Assembly: GCF_001077535.1 (NCBI RefSeq)
Contig: NZ_CP011968.1
Location: 3,968,001 to 4,032,000 of the forward strand
DNA: 64,000 nucleotides
Source of the DNA: Clostridioides difficile ATCC 9689 = DSM 1296
GTDB lineage: Bacteria > Bacillota > Clostridia > Peptostreptococcales > Peptostreptococcaceae
Direction: 5' to 3'
In this document: in pieces, positions 30,258-39,637 of the stretch
How the letters are laid out: each line of letters starts with the position of its first letter
Position numbering within the stretch: position 1 is the stretch's first letter
Notes under the pieces: model-generated
Databases searched by the model: none
What the model saw: only the letters and a program-made list of their open reading frames with translations
Told to the model about the DNA's origin: nothing
Program-made: the position numbers and the translations under genes

Positions 30258-30301
30258 TATGTTTTTGATATTTTTTTTACAATGTTTAAAATAGTCAATA
30301 C

Positions 30302-30355
30302 AAAAATAGGTATATCTTAGAATAACTAAAGTCATCCTAAGATATACCTATTTTT
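30302..30355. terminator. Strong bidirectional terminator-like hairpin
   Basis: AAAAATAGGTATATCTTAG (30302-30320) and its exact complement CTAAGATATACCTATTTTT (30337-30355) form 19 base pairs with A/T tracts on both sides. It isolates the MerR-type promoter from upstream transcription. The rest of the gap 30074-30632 shows no ORF with a ribosome site. Confidence 0.75.
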
Positions 30356-30572
30356 ATATCACAATATAAATAATTACATATAAGCATTAGTTTTTTTATC
30401 ATAAATAGATTTTTCAAGATTTATCATTTTTTCATAAATATATTATAGTTAAATATTTTAATATTACCTAACATCTACAATAAAATATACTCTTAAAATA
30501 AAATTATATAATTAAAAATACTCTATAAAAGCTAAAAAGTTTTTCTATTCGCTACATCTAAAAATAATTAGA

Positions 30573-30609
30573 TAGAGGTATAAATGTATTTAGTTTATTT
30601 ATACCTCTA
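30573..30609 (-). terminator. Terminator after the recombinase gene
   Basis: TAGAGGTATAAAT (30573-30585) pairs exactly with ATTTATACCTCTA (30597-30609). It lies 24 bases past the stop codon; the T run on the minus strand is broken (TCTAATTATTTTT). Confidence 0.7.
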
Positions 30610-30632
30610 GTCTTTTATAAATTATATCTCTA

Positions 30633-31202
30633 CTAAATTGATTTTTTAGCACGAATAAGTGTGCTCTTGGAGATACCAGTCATCTTCACAACCTCTCTAT
30701 ATGGCTTAGAATTTAATAACCCCAATGCATATTGTATCTGTTGATTGCTGTATTTCTTTGGCCTACCATCTTTAAAGTCCTTTTTCTTTTTAGCAAATTC
30801 TTTTCCTAATTGAGTACGTTCTATTATCATATTTCTCTCAAGTTCTGCAACTGCAAGTAATGTAGTCAAAAAGAATTTACCCATTGAAGTATTTTCTAAA
30901 AGGCCTATATTTAAAATATGAACACTTACTTCTTTAGCAAATAAACCTTCTATTAGTTGTATTCCTTCTGATGTACTTCTAGCTAGTCTATCCAGCTTAG
31001 TTGCAACAAGTAAGTCTCCCTTTTTTAGAGATGATATAATTTTTTCAAATTTAGGCCTGTTTGTAGTAGTGCCTGTATAAGTTTCCTTTATTATTTTAGC
31101 ATCATTATATTTATTCAAAATTTCTTGCTGTTGCTGATACAAACTGTTGTTGTCTGTTTGATTTTTTGTACTTACACGGCAATATCCATATATAATAATC
31201 AT
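30633..31202 (-). CDS. Serine recombinase (resolvase/invertase family)
   Basis: 189 aa. Catalytic Ser11 in YGYCRVST, then [13 protein letters not shown] and [17 protein letters not shown] (the conserved Arg-rich core and E-helix), and a C-terminal helix-turn-helix ([20 protein letters not shown]). This is the size of Tn3-type resolvases and Hin/Gin invertases. No transposase or terminal repeats are near it, so it is an orphan gene. An inverted repeat lies about 90 bases upstream (31289-31316). ATG 31202 is preferred over GTG 31205. It may act in resolution, inversion of a nearby segment, or be a transposon relic. Confidence 0.92.
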   Translation of the reverse strand: MIIIYGYCRVSTKNQTDNNSLYQQQQEILNKYNDAKIIKETYTGTTTNRPKFEKIISSLKKGDLLVATKLDRLARSTSEGIQLIEGLFAKEVSVHILNIGLLENTSMGKFFLTTLLAVAELERNMIIERTQLGKEFAKKKKDFKDGRPKKYSNQQIQYALGLLNSKPYREVVKMTGISKSTLIRAKKSI

Positions 31203-31288
31203 CACTTCCTAACATAAAGATTTTGTACAGAAGTTACCCAGAAGCTTGTTTTTACTTATCTTTATCCATTTTACTAAAACGATTTTTG

Positions 31289-31316
31289 GGTGTCAATACT
31301 GTTAACTTTTGACACC
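31289..31316. repeat. Inverted repeat between the recombinase and the DUF1413 gene
   Basis: GGTGTCAA (31289-31296) and TTGACACC (31309-31316) are perfect arms 12 bases apart, between two divergent genes. The second arm contains TTGACA and could be the -35 of the plus-strand gene. It may be an operator for the recombinase or a recombination subsite. Confidence 0.5.
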
Positions 31317-31404
31317 ATAATAATTCCTTTATAATTTGTTTGACTATGTCAAAAATTACCAATATAATGAAATTAATGAGTTTATACAAATTGGAGGAAA
31401 TAAT

Positions 31405-31632
31405 ATGAATAGTCTGTTAAAAGAAGCAATAGATGAATTAAAAAACATCCATTGCGGGGAAGTTTTTTTATTAAAAGAATTGTTCAAAGGCTATGAATGG
31501 AACAGGTTGGAGATGAATATCAGATTGAAATTAGGAAAACTTTTTTTGTATGAAGTGGTAACTAATCCCAATTTAAATGTAGAGGTCATCAATAAAAATT
31601 CTGCTTATCAGCAAATGTATAAAAAAAAATAG
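31405..31632 (+). CDS. DUF1413-like small protein (75 aa)
   Basis: The frame is open from 31336, but GGAGG seven bases before the ATG at 31405 marks the start. The protein (MNSLLKEAIDELKNIHCGEV, then FLLKELFKGYEWNRL and IRLKLGKLFLYEV) resembles DUF1413, a family of small, winged-helix-like proteins with the pattern 'F.L.dLf.g..W......R..lG..F'. DUF1413 genes are often found in mobile DNA. It is divergent from the serine recombinase. The function is unknown. Confidence 0.75.
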   Translation: MNSLLKEAIDELKNIHCGEVFLLKELFKGYEWNRLEMNIRLKLGKLFLYEVVTNPNLNVEVINKNSAYQQMYKKK

Positions 31633-31850
31633 TGACTTAAATGTATATAATAGTATAATCTTCTTATTGATTCAAAAGTTAAAACTTTTAATACAAAACA
31701 ATCATTCTATTTTAACATTTATCAATATGTCTAAATTTATATAATTAACACATACGAATAGTATTGTTTAAATCACATTATTTAAGATAGATAAATCTTA
31801 ACCCTACTCCAGCATAAATACTAAAATAGGGCTTAGAATTATCTATATTT

Positions 31851-32594
31851 TTATCCCATAAAATGCTTAGCTCTTCCTCTTGATTGAACATATATATCTG
31901 GGGAAATACAATAGAAGCGTAAATTTATAAAATTTCCAAAGTCAGAAAACTTCAGTTCAAACTTAGGTATACCAAAACTTTCAGGTGCTATTTCGTCAAC
32001 ACCAAAATAGATTATAATTCCATTATCTGTAAGATAAAATGCTTGGTCTTCAGGTATAACTAACTCAACATTAGAATAATACATTTCTCTATTTTCATTT
32101 ATTTGAGATTTAATGTAATCAGTAATTATATTAATATAATCAACTCCATCTCTAAAAATGTCATTAAGTAAAAGTTCTTTTCCAGTTGTCAAATCTATAT
32201 TGTAATTATTCAATGTATTGTATTTAGGCCCATAGTTATTAGCAAACCCCATAAGGTTTAATATCATACTCAGTACATAATTTTTATTAAAAGTAACTGC
32301 GTAACTGGTAGATACCCAATAGCTTTGTTTTGGAAGTGAATTTTGAGGAGCTGCGTTATTATATTCTCGTTCTTCTTCCTGTAAGCCATTTTTAAAATTA
32401 TTTACAGTCATTCTTACAGCATTGTTTATGTTATTTAAAATAACTGGGTTTACATACGTGGATTGATTTCTAATATTGTATATAACAGGATACTTTACAT
32501 CATATGAAAAATACTTACTTCTTTCAAAATCTTCATTAAATTGTACATATAATATATTATATGTACAGGTATTTGTAGATTGATAATTTTCCAT
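31851..32594 (-). CDS. DUF4163/DUF3298 (PdaC/RsiV-like) protein without signal peptide
   Basis: 247 aa. The N-terminal half (YFSYDVKYPVIYNIRNQSTY, ..VNPVILNNINNAVRMTVNNF) fits DUF4163, and the second half (NYNIDLTTGKELLLNDIFRD, ..QAFYLTDNGIIIYFGVDEIAP) fits DUF3298. In PdaC and RsiV these domains stand outside the membrane behind an anchor; here the N terminus is polar and has no anchor or signal. It may be a cytosolic or spore-associated form. GGGGGAGG precedes the ATG. It is a single gene, convergent with the DUF1413 gene. Confidence 0.82.
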   Translation of the reverse strand: MENYQSTNTCTYNILYVQFNEDFERSKYFSYDVKYPVIYNIRNQSTYVNPVILNNINNAVRMTVNNFKNGLQEEEREYNNAAPQNSLPKQSYWVSTSYAVTFNKNYVLSMILNLMGFANNYGPKYNTLNNYNIDLTTGKELLLNDIFRDGVDYINIITDYIKSQINENREMYYSNVELVIPEDQAFYLTDNGIIIYFGVDEIAPESFGIPKFELKFSDFGNFINLRFYCISPDIYVQSRGRAKHFMG

Positions 32595-32761
32595 TAAAAT
32601 CCTCCCCCTTTTATAAAAAAATCAGATACAATATAATATGCTTAAAACAGTAATAATGTTAATGGTAAATGTAAAGAATAGAAAGTATCTAAAACAGCAA
32701 AAAATGACTAATTTTGTGGTATAATACATAGGATTGAGAGTTATTTTATAGGAGGAAAAAT

Positions 32762-33634
32762 ATGTTATTATTAGCAGATAAATGGAAAGATTATGAACTT
32801 ATAGATATGGGAAATGGAGAAAAATTAGAACGTTGGGGAAGTTATGTACTTAGAAGACCAGACCCACAGGTTGTATGGCCAATGGAATCTGAATGGGCTT
32901 TATGGAAAAACCCTCATGGACATTATCACAGAAGCAATAAAGGTGGAGGTCAATGGGAACACAAAAAAAGATATCCAGAACAATGGACTATAAATTATAA
33001 AAACTTAAAGTTTCACATTAAACCAACTGGCTTTAAACATACTGGATTATTCCCAGAGCAAGCAGCTAACTGGGATTGGATGATAGAGAAAATAAAGAAA
33101 GCTAACAGACCTATAAAAGTGTTGAATCTTTTTGCATATACAGGTGGAGCTACTGTAGCATGTGCATCTGCTGGTGCAGAAGTATGTCATGTTGATGCTG
33201 CAAAAGGTATGGTTAATTGGGCAAAAGAAAATATAGAATTATCAGGTCTTAAAAATCAAACAGTAAGATTTATAGTGGATGATGTTGTAAAGTTTGTTGA
33301 AAGAGAAATAAGAAGAGGTAAAAAATATGATGCAATAATAATGGACCCTCCTTCTTATGGAAGAGGTCCTAAAGGAGAAGTATGGCAAATAGAAGAAAAG
33401 TTATACAGTTTTGTAGATTTATGTATGGGAGTTTTATCAGATAACCCTTTATTTTTCTTAATTAATTCTTATACAACAGGATTTTCTCCAATAGTTCTTG
33501 AAAATGTATTGTCTACAACAATAGGTAAAAAGACAAATACAGGAGATATATACGGTGGGGAATTAGGAATACCAGCTTCCAGAGATGGTAAGATACTTCC
33601 TTGTGGTATATTTGGAAGATGGGAGAAAAAATAA
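32762..33634 (+). CDS. Class I SAM-dependent methyltransferase (RlmI/RlmK-like)
   Basis: 290 aa Rossmann methyltransferase of the COG1092-related group that methylates rRNA. SAM-binding motif VLNLFAYTGGATVACASAGA, acidic loop CHVDAAKGMVNWAKENIEL, and the catalytic motif IIMDPPSYGRGPKG are visible. There is no N-terminal PUA domain as in RlmI; the first 100 residues are rich in Trp and basic residues (HYHRSNKGGGQWEHKKRYPE). It overlaps the pseudouridine synthase gene by one base (TAATG), so the two RNA-modifying enzymes are coupled. The target base is unknown. Confidence 0.88.
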   Translation: MLLLADKWKDYELIDMGNGEKLERWGSYVLRRPDPQVVWPMESEWALWKNPHGHYHRSNKGGGQWEHKKRYPEQWTINYKNLKFHIKPTGFKHTGLFPEQAANWDWMIEKIKKANRPIKVLNLFAYTGGATVACASAGAEVCHVDAAKGMVNWAKENIELSGLKNQTVRFIVDDVVKFVEREIRRGKKYDAIIMDPPSYGRGPKGEVWQIEEKLYSFVDLCMGVLSDNPLFFLINSYTTGFSPIVLENVLSTTIGKKTNTGDIYGGELGIPASRDGKILPCGIFGRWEKK

Positions 33635-34299
33635 TGATAAAAGTCATATATGAAGATAACCATTTATTAGTTGTAGAAAAACCAGTTAACATATTGTCTC
33701 AAGGAGATAATACTAATGATAAAGATATGGTAAATCTTTTAAAAGACTATATTAAAAAAAAGTATAACAAACCTGGAAATGTATATATTGGTTTAATACA
33801 TAGATTGGATAGACCAGTAGGTGGAGTTATGGTGTTTGCAAAAACATCAAAAGCAGCATCTAGATTGTCTGAGCAGGTAAGAAGTAAGACTTTCAAAAAA
33901 ACTTATCTAGCTGTTGTTCATGGCAAGATAAAATCTAACTCAGATATACTAAAAGATTTTTTATATAAAAATAAAAAAACTAATATGGTAACTGTAGTGA
34001 AAAAAAGCCATAAAGATGCCAAAGAAGCTGAACTTAACTATAATGTATTAGATTTTAAAGAAAATCTAAGTTTAGTTCAAGTTAATTTAAAGACTGGTCG
34101 TTCTCATCAAATAAGAGTTCAATTTGCAAGCAGAAAACATCCATTATACGGAGACCAAAGATATGGCAAAGAAATAAATAAGATTGGACAACAAATATCT
34201 CTTTGGTCCAATAAGATAGAAATTTGCCATCCTACTACAAAAGAAAAAATGGAATTTACATGTCATCCACCTGACAAATATCCATGGAATATATTTTAA
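33634..34299 (+). CDS. RluA-family pseudouridine synthase
   Basis: 221 aa; converts uridine to pseudouridine in rRNA or tRNA. The catalytic Asp59 is in GLIHRLDRPVGGVMVFAKT. NLKTGRSHQIRVQFASRKHP and LYGDQRYG follow, as in RluA/RluD. There is no N-terminal S4 domain, so it is the short RluA type. The ATG at 33634 has GGGAG upstream and overlaps the stop of the methyltransferase. The substrate is not clear from the sequence. Confidence 0.93.
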   Translation: MIKVIYEDNHLLVVEKPVNILSQGDNTNDKDMVNLLKDYIKKKYNKPGNVYIGLIHRLDRPVGGVMVFAKTSKAASRLSEQVRSKTFKKTYLAVVHGKIKSNSDILKDFLYKNKKTNMVTVVKKSHKDAKEAELNYNVLDFKENLSLVQVNLKTGRSHQIRVQFASRKHPLYGDQRYGKEINKIGQQISLWSNKIEICHPTTKEKMEFTCHPPDKYPWNIF

Positions 34300-34319
34300 A
34301 TCTCAAATGAGGTGATTAT

Positions 34320-35177
34320 ATGAGTAAAAAATTTTCAATAGGAGAAATGTCTAAACTTCATAAAATAAGCATACAGACACTAAGATACTATGACCAAATA
34401 GATTTATTTAAACCTGTTCATGTTGACCAAGAAAGCAATTACAGATATTACTCAATTGACCAATTTTCACAATTAGATATTATAAAATATTTAAAATATT
34501 TAGGTATGCCTTTAAAAGAAATTAAGTCAAAGCTTGATGAAAATAATGAAGAAATTCTAAAATTACTAACAAATAAAATTAATATAGTGGATGAAAAAAT
34601 TAAAGAATTAGAGCTTATAAAGAAGGTACTAAGCACAAAGAAAGAAACTATGGAAAAAGGTATGAAAGTAGATGAAGTTGGTAAAATAGTGAGAAAACAT
34701 ATTCCACGAAGAAGTATCTTATCTATAGAGTATGAAAAAGGATTAAGTAGTGAAGAAACTATGGAACTTTCCAGAAGACAAATAGCAAATATATTAGAAG
34801 ATAATATATCTGTGTTCTATGGTGGAGTAAGTGGACTTGTATCTATAGATAAATTTTTAAAAGAAGATAAAGTTATTTATGACAATAGTTTTGTTACTGT
34901 TGAAAGAGACTTATTTGATATAAAATCACAAAAACATATAACAGAAATTTCATCTGGTGATTTTATTTGTATGACATATAAAGGGCCTTACAAAGAAAAT
35001 TATACCGCTTTTAAGAAACTGGTTGATTATGTTGAATATAAAAGAATACCTATTGAAAATTATATATATGAAATACCTATAATAGACCCTCTGTCTACAA
35101 ACAACGAAGAGGAACTTCTAACAGAAATTCAAATACAAGTTAAAAAGAGAGAAATTGACTTAAGATGTCTAGTGTAG
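34320..35177 (+). CDS. MerR-family regulator with GyrI-like effector domain (BltR/BmrR type)
   Basis: 285 aa. Residues 1-70 are the MerR winged helix (FSIGEMSKLHKISIQTLRYYDQIDL, YRYYSIDQFSQLDIIKYLKYLGMPLKEI), followed by a coiled-coil dimer helix (75-115) and a C-terminal effector domain of the GyrI-like type that binds drugs or lipophilic cations in relatives. AGGTG lies before ATG. It follows the pseudouridine synthase by 20 bases. No MerR-type dyad is seen just upstream of this unit; the one at 30227-30257 is a possible but unproven target. Confidence 0.9.
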   Translation: MSKKFSIGEMSKLHKISIQTLRYYDQIDLFKPVHVDQESNYRYYSIDQFSQLDIIKYLKYLGMPLKEIKSKLDENNEEILKLLTNKINIVDEKIKELELIKKVLSTKKETMEKGMKVDEVGKIVRKHIPRRSILSIEYEKGLSSEETMELSRRQIANILEDNISVFYGGVSGLVSIDKFLKEDKVIYDNSFVTVERDLFDIKSQKHITEISSGDFICMTYKGPYKENYTAFKKLVDYVEYKRIPIENYIYEIPIIDPLSTNNEEELLTEIQIQVKKREIDLRCLV

Positions 35178-35265
35178 TAATCTAGTTTACTTACACATCT
35201 TAATATAGTTGTCTATTATCAACATATGATTTTTCTAGATAGTGATTCCTAACAGTGAGATTTTC

Positions 35266-35311
35266 AAAAAATAGGAGGAAATATGGCTAATGCTAATTCC
35301 CTCCTATTTTT
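35266..35311. terminator. Bidirectional terminator between merR and the ABC permease
   Basis: AAAAATAGGAGG (from 35266) and CCTCCTATTTTT (35300-35311) pair perfectly. Two convergent genes end on either side (35177 and 35333), and both strands have T tracts. Confidence 0.9.
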
Positions 35312-35332
35312 AATTAATCCATATCATTTTAA

Positions 35333-37879
35333 TTAAGCCATGTCATCACGAAGTGCATCAATAATATTTTCTTTTTTTATCTTATTAATAGTATACAACA
35401 TTGTAATAAATACTATAAATAAAACACTAAATATACTAATTCCAATACTAAACCATGGAATCACAAAATCAATATCATCTGTAACCATTACTTTATGAAT
35501 TAGCCATGAAGAAATTACTGCTATAGGAAGTCCAAAGAACAATGCTCTCATGCCATAAAAGGCACACTCAAAATTCATCATCTTTTGGAAATCATGCTCA
35601 GACATTCCTACAGAGCGAAGCATGGCAAGTTCTCTACGACGTAACTTAATATTAGTTGAAATTGTATTAAACACATTGGCAATCGAAATCAGAGAAATCA
35701 TAATTATGAAAGTATAGGCAAAAACATTGGCAATAAAAATGTAATTACGGTTCTCATCCATCATTCCATACATATTGTACAGATTGTACTCATTCGTAAC
35801 TCCCTCACTCTCAATAATTTGCTCCATTTCTGCAACTGACTGAGTAGGATTTTTCGATTGAAAGCTTAAACTTTCAATTCCTGTAGAAACACCAGGAATC
35901 TCAAACTTATCTTTGGCTGAATAAGGAGCCAATACTCTGAAGCTTGCTTTCTTCACATCTGAACTTCTGATTCCTGGAGGAGAATCAGGTGGCACTACTT
36001 TGACAAATGAAATATTCACATTTTGTCTCTCAGGTATCTCCAACTTGCCATTAGTTTCAGGAGTGAGGCTAACATTCATAGAAGAACTGTTGAAAATATC
36101 AATAATATTATTATCCTTTGTTACCATAGAAACAGCAATCAGTTTTGCATTTTGTCCAGTATATTCTTCTGCTGGTAATCCAAGACTTTTAATAATATTC
36201 AGATAAGTTCTATCATCAAGAAATTGCATATCTACTGGTAATTCAAGCATTTCACTCATAGAATGTGAACCCTCATAGTTCAAATAATCGTCTGTAAGCT
36301 CACTTACTTTGGCAACACATGAATAGGTCATAAGTTTCTGATACAAACCTTCGTAAACACCATTTGCAGTTTTTAGCTTATCGTAAAGCTTCAACATTTC
36401 GTTGTCTTTCATACCTTGTGTAGAAAAAATAATATCCTGGTCAGTAACCTCTGACCTCTGATTTGACATCTGTTTTAGGTCTGCTACTAAAGCACTTGTA
36501 GATATAAATAGAACTATGCTTAAAACAAGCGACAATACAATACTTCGATAACGTTTCTTGTTTCTTTTAAAGTTTTTCATAGCAAGAACTCCCTCAAGAC
36601 CATAAACTCGCTGTGTTAGTTTTGATGTCTTCACAGATTTAGATTCAATTTTTACCTCATTTGTCTGACGAATACACTCCATCACTGGTGTGTTGGCAGC
36701 CTTTCTTGCTGGTATGTAAGCAGAAATTAAGATTGTAACCATACTTACCACTGCTGCAACGATGATTGCAGGGATAGACAATGTTAATGTCAACGGAACG
36801 TTTACATAGAGAATATTTGCAAAGTTTTTAGCTATGACAGAAATCACAAGTCCAATACTGACTATACCGATTGCAACACCAATTGGTATACCAATCGCAC
36901 CAATGCAAATTCCTTCAAATAGCACCGAATTTCGTAACTGTTTTGCTGTAGCTCCAACAGATGAAAGTATTCCAAATTGATGTGTTCGCTCGTTCAATGA
37001 CATGTTAAATGAATTATATATTAGAAAAATTGAGCCTAGCATGATTATGGCAAGCACAATGCCACCAACCGAGTACAAAAACATATTGAACAAATTGTTA
37101 TCAGAAACACCTATGAAGCGCAACACATTGTCATTGAAAATGGAAGCATGGTCTTTAGTGCTACTTATGTAAGAGCGAATCTGATGTGGATTTTTCAATG
37201 TGACAAAAAGGCTAAGACTGTCAGTCTTGACTTGTTTATCTTCTTTGGTTATCAAGGTATATCCTGGTGCAGAAGATTCTTCAAATACGGGCTTTCTACA
37301 GATACCCACAACTGTATAAGTTTTCTTATCCTGTGGCACAAAAACTTCACTCCCAGCAGTGTATGGGTCACTCTGACCAAGCTTTTCATTTTCACTCATT
37401 CGTTTCCCTACATCCAAAGAAATAGTATCACCTACTGCAAATTTGACACCACCATCTGTCGCAACTTTACTTGAAACAAGAATCTCTCTACTATTTTCAG
37501 GTAATCTTCCAGAAATTAAAGTTATAGGCAAAGTATCAAAAGCTTCTTTGCTAAATCCAGCAATAAAAAGATATGGTTTATCTGGATTTCTGTTACCTTC
37601 AAGTGTTGCATAGCCAATATTTTCAAATGTTGCAGTATTTGCAACTTCATCATTGACTCTTTGTTCCTGTACAAAAGAAGAATCCACATCCAAAAACTGG
37701 ACATGCCAATCACCATATTTTATAATAGCTCCATTTGTCATATAGTTCATCAAAGAAACTCCAAAGGTAGTAACTGCTGTAATCATAGCAGCTGACAGAA
37801 CAACTCCTATAATTGTTACAAGAGTTCGAGTGCGATTCTTTTTCAATCCTTGCAGAGCAACTTTGTTAAAAATGTTCAT
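35333..37879 (-). CDS. ABC transporter permease (FtsX/MacB type)
   Basis: 848 aa with the layout helix, large extracytoplasmic domain, three helices, then the same again: N-terminal GLKKNRTRTLVTIIGVVLSA, the helices around 270-400, a second KNFKRNKKRYRSIVLSLVLS at about 430, and helices at 710-840. SVGATAKQL and MLRSVGMSEHDFQKM are the FtsX-domain coupling loops. Such proteins are mechanotransmitting exporters or resistance sensors for peptide antibiotics. Its ATG overlaps the end of the ATPase gene by one base. Base use is clearly richer in G and C than its neighbours. Confidence 0.94.
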   Translation of the reverse strand: MNIFNKVALQGLKKNRTRTLVTIIGVVLSAAMITAVTTFGVSLMNYMTNGAIIKYGDWHVQFLDVDSSFVQEQRVNDEVANTATFENIGYATLEGNRNPDKPYLFIAGFSKEAFDTLPITLISGRLPENSREILVSSKVATDGGVKFAVGDTISLDVGKRMSENEKLGQSDPYTAGSEVFVPQDKKTYTVVGICRKPVFEESSAPGYTLITKEDKQVKTDSLSLFVTLKNPHQIRSYISSTKDHASIFNDNVLRFIGVSDNNLFNMFLYSVGGIVLAIIMLGSIFLIYNSFNMSLNERTHQFGILSSVGATAKQLRNSVLFEGICIGAIGIPIGVAIGIVSIGLVISVIAKNFANILYVNVPLTLTLSIPAIIVAAVVSMVTILISAYIPARKAANTPVMECIRQTNEVKIESKSVKTSKLTQRVYGLEGVLAMKNFKRNKKRYRSIVLSLVLSIVLFISTSALVADLKQMSNQRSEVTDQDIIFSTQGMKDNEMLKLYDKLKTANGVYEGLYQKLMTYSCVAKVSELTDDYLNYEGSHSMSEMLELPVDMQFLDDRTYLNIIKSLGLPAEEYTGQNAKLIAVSMVTKDNNIIDIFNSSSMNVSLTPETNGKLEIPERQNVNISFVKVVPPDSPPGIRSSDVKKASFRVLAPYSAKDKFEIPGVSTGIESLSFQSKNPTQSVAEMEQIIESEGVTNEYNLYNMYGMMDENRNYIFIANVFAYTFIIMISLISIANVFNTISTNIKLRRRELAMLRSVGMSEHDFQKMMNFECAFYGMRALFFGLPIAVISSWLIHKVMVTDDIDFVIPWFSIGISIFSVLFIVFITMLYTINKIKKENIIDALRDDMA

Positions 37880-38565
37880 TAACGATTCACCTTCCTCTCA
37901 TCACGCACTACTTTTCCATCTGAAATACAGATAATTCTATCTGCTTGTAAAGCAATGTTTTCATCATGTGTGACAATAATGAGAGTTTGGTGATATTTAC
38001 TATGGCTCTCTTTCAGTAACTGGATAATCTCTTGTCCATTTTTACTGTCTAAGCTACCTGTAGGCTCATCAGCAAGCATAACTGCTGGTGCATTCATCAA
38101 TGCACGACCAATGGCAACACGTTGCTGTTGGCCACCAGAAAGTTGATTTGGTAAATGTGTTTTTCGTTCTTTTAAACCAAGTAATTCTAACAAGTCATTT
38201 AACCGTTCTTGATTGACCTTACGTTTATCCATAAGTATAGGCAATGTGATATTTTCCACTACATTTAATGTGGGTATCAGATTGTGAAACTGATAAATCA
38301 ATCCAACTTGTCGCCTACGAAAAATAGCAAGTTTTTCATTGCTTTGGCCATATACATCTTGCCCCTCCAGATATATCTTTCCACTTGTTGGTACGTCTAC
38401 TCCTGCAATGGAATGTAGTAGTGTAGATTTACCAGAACCAGAAGAACCAATGATTGCAGTAAACTCCCCTTTTTCAATAGTAAGTGAGACATGGTCAAGT
38501 GCAGTAACCTTATTTTCATTCTTACCATAAACCTTACATAAATCTTCAATCTTTAAAAACGCCAT
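37879..38565 (-). CDS. ABC transporter ATP-binding protein (MacB/LolD type)
   Basis: 228 aa. Walker [13 protein letters not shown]-loop with [17 protein letters not shown] (typical of LolD/MacB ATPases), signature [15 protein letters not shown], Walker [13 protein letters not shown] and the H-loop IVTHD are all intact. It powers the permease encoded directly downstream. A regulated promoter with response-regulator-type direct repeats lies upstream (38585-38638), so ATPase and permease can be induced separately from the two-component genes. Confidence 0.97.
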   Translation of the reverse strand: MAFLKIEDLCKVYGKNENKVTALDHVSLTIEKGEFTAIIGSSGSGKSTLLHSIAGVDVPTSGKIYLEGQDVYGQSNEKLAIFRRRQVGLIYQFHNLIPTLNVVENITLPILMDKRKVNQERLNDLLELLGLKERKTHLPNQLSGGQQQRVAIGRALMNAPAVMLADEPTGSLDSKNGQEIIQLLKESHSKYHQTLIIVTHDENIALQADRIICISDGKVVRDERKVNR

Positions 38566-38584
38566 TATATAAGTCTCCTTTCAT

Positions 38585-38638
38585 ATTTTATAAATATATC
38601 ATAGGACTTTCAACTTACATTTAAGTGACATTTAAATG
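38585..38638 (-). promoter_or_regulatory. Promoter with tandem 11-bp repeats ahead of the ABC exporter
   Basis: Minus strand: -35 TTGAAA (38608-38613), 17-base spacer, -10 TAAAAT (38585-38590). Three bases upstream of the -35 are two 11-base direct repeats, CACTTAAATGT (38617-38627) and CATTTAAATGT (38628-38638). Direct repeats with an 11-base period beside the -35 are the usual binding layout of OmpR/PhoB-family regulators such as the one encoded at 39624-40310. Confidence 0.75.
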
Positions 38639-38647
38639 AGAGATTCG

Positions 38648-39637
38648 TCACTTTGGAAAACGAATAACAAATATTGCACCACCTTGTGGGTGATTTTGTG
38701 CAGTAATTGTTCCTCCTTGTCTCATAATAATCGTCTTACAAAGTGCCAATCCTATTCCATAACCAGCTGTGCTTGAATTTTTCCCACGATAAAATCTGTT
38801 AAATAGACATGGTAAGTCTTCTTTTTTAAAGCCTGCTCCGTTGTCATGAATAGTAAGTTGAGTAAACAAAAAGTTGTCCTCACAAATGATATCAATTTTT
38901 CCATTATCACCCACACTCTCCATGCAGTTTTTAAATATATTTTGAATTGCTTCTGAAAGCCAATTTAAATCACCCAAAATCCTTACTCCTTTTGGTATAT
39001 CAATATGTAAAGTGATATTGTGCAGTTCCATAGGAATCAAAAGTTGATGAAGTGCAGAACTAATCAAATTATTCACATCAATTTGTTCTTTTTGAAAGAC
39101 TACAATACCTGCATCTAAACGTGATAATTTTAAAAGGGAAGTAATCAGCCAGTCCATTCGTATAAGTAATTCCTCTGTTTCTCGTATCAACTCTTTTCTC
39201 TCATCTTCATCAGAAGTATTCTCTAACAGTGACAAAATAAGAGTTACTGATGTAAGAGGAGTGCGAAGCTGGTGGGCTATGTCAGCTAGTGAGTCAGCAA
39301 GGTGTTCTTTTTCTTTTTTCAGTGCGTAATTTTGCTCTCTAATACGTAACGTCATTTTAGTTATTTCACTTTGTAGAATAGAAAGCTCACCCTCATCTGA
39401 TTCAGCAATATACAGATGGTTAGCATTATGAAGCACAAGATTAATTTGTTCTGAAATCTGTGCAATACTTTTGTATCGATTTTTAGTAAACACAAAAAAT
39501 GCTATTCCAAAGGTAGTGGCAGAAACAATAGAAAGTATTCCAGTCATAATACTGATTGCAAATCCCAGGGCTACAGTGAGAATAGTAATTAATAAGAATA
39601 AAATAGCAAGTTTTCGAAACTCTCTATTTCGAAACAT
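38648..39637 (-). CDS. Sensor histidine kinase of the ABC exporter cassette
   Basis: 329 aa. Two membrane helices close together (about 11-30 and 32-51) with almost no extracytoplasmic loop, so it probably senses through the membrane or the ABC permease, as intramembrane-sensing kinases of antibiotic-resistance modules do. His122 in IAHQLRTPLTSVT, the N box NIFKNCMESV, G1 NGAGF and G2 GYGIGLALC are present. Start ATG 39637 (GGGGGG upstream) rather than 39667. It overlaps the response-regulator gene by 14 bases. Confidence 0.93.
   Translation of the reverse strand: MFRNREFRKLAILFLLITILTVALGFAISIMTGILSIVSATTFGIAFFVFTKNRYKSIAQISEQINLVLHNANHLYIAESDEGELSILQSEITKMTLRIREQNYALKKEKEHLADSLADIAHQLRTPLTSVTLILSLLENTSDEDERKELIRETEELLIRMDWLITSLLKLSRLDAGIVVFQKEQIDVNNLISSALHQLLIPMELHNITLHIDIPKGVRILGDLNWLSEAIQNIFKNCMESVGDNGKIDIICEDNFLFTQLTIHDNGAGFKKEDLPCLFNRFYRGKNSSTAGYGIGLALCKTIIMRQGGTITAQNHPQGGAIFVIRFPK

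Noticed and set aside
31640-31850. A terminator for the DUF3298 gene around 31800-31840 (CCCTA/TAGGG)
   Set aside because: The stem is short, the loop long and no T run follows, so it was not listed as a feature.
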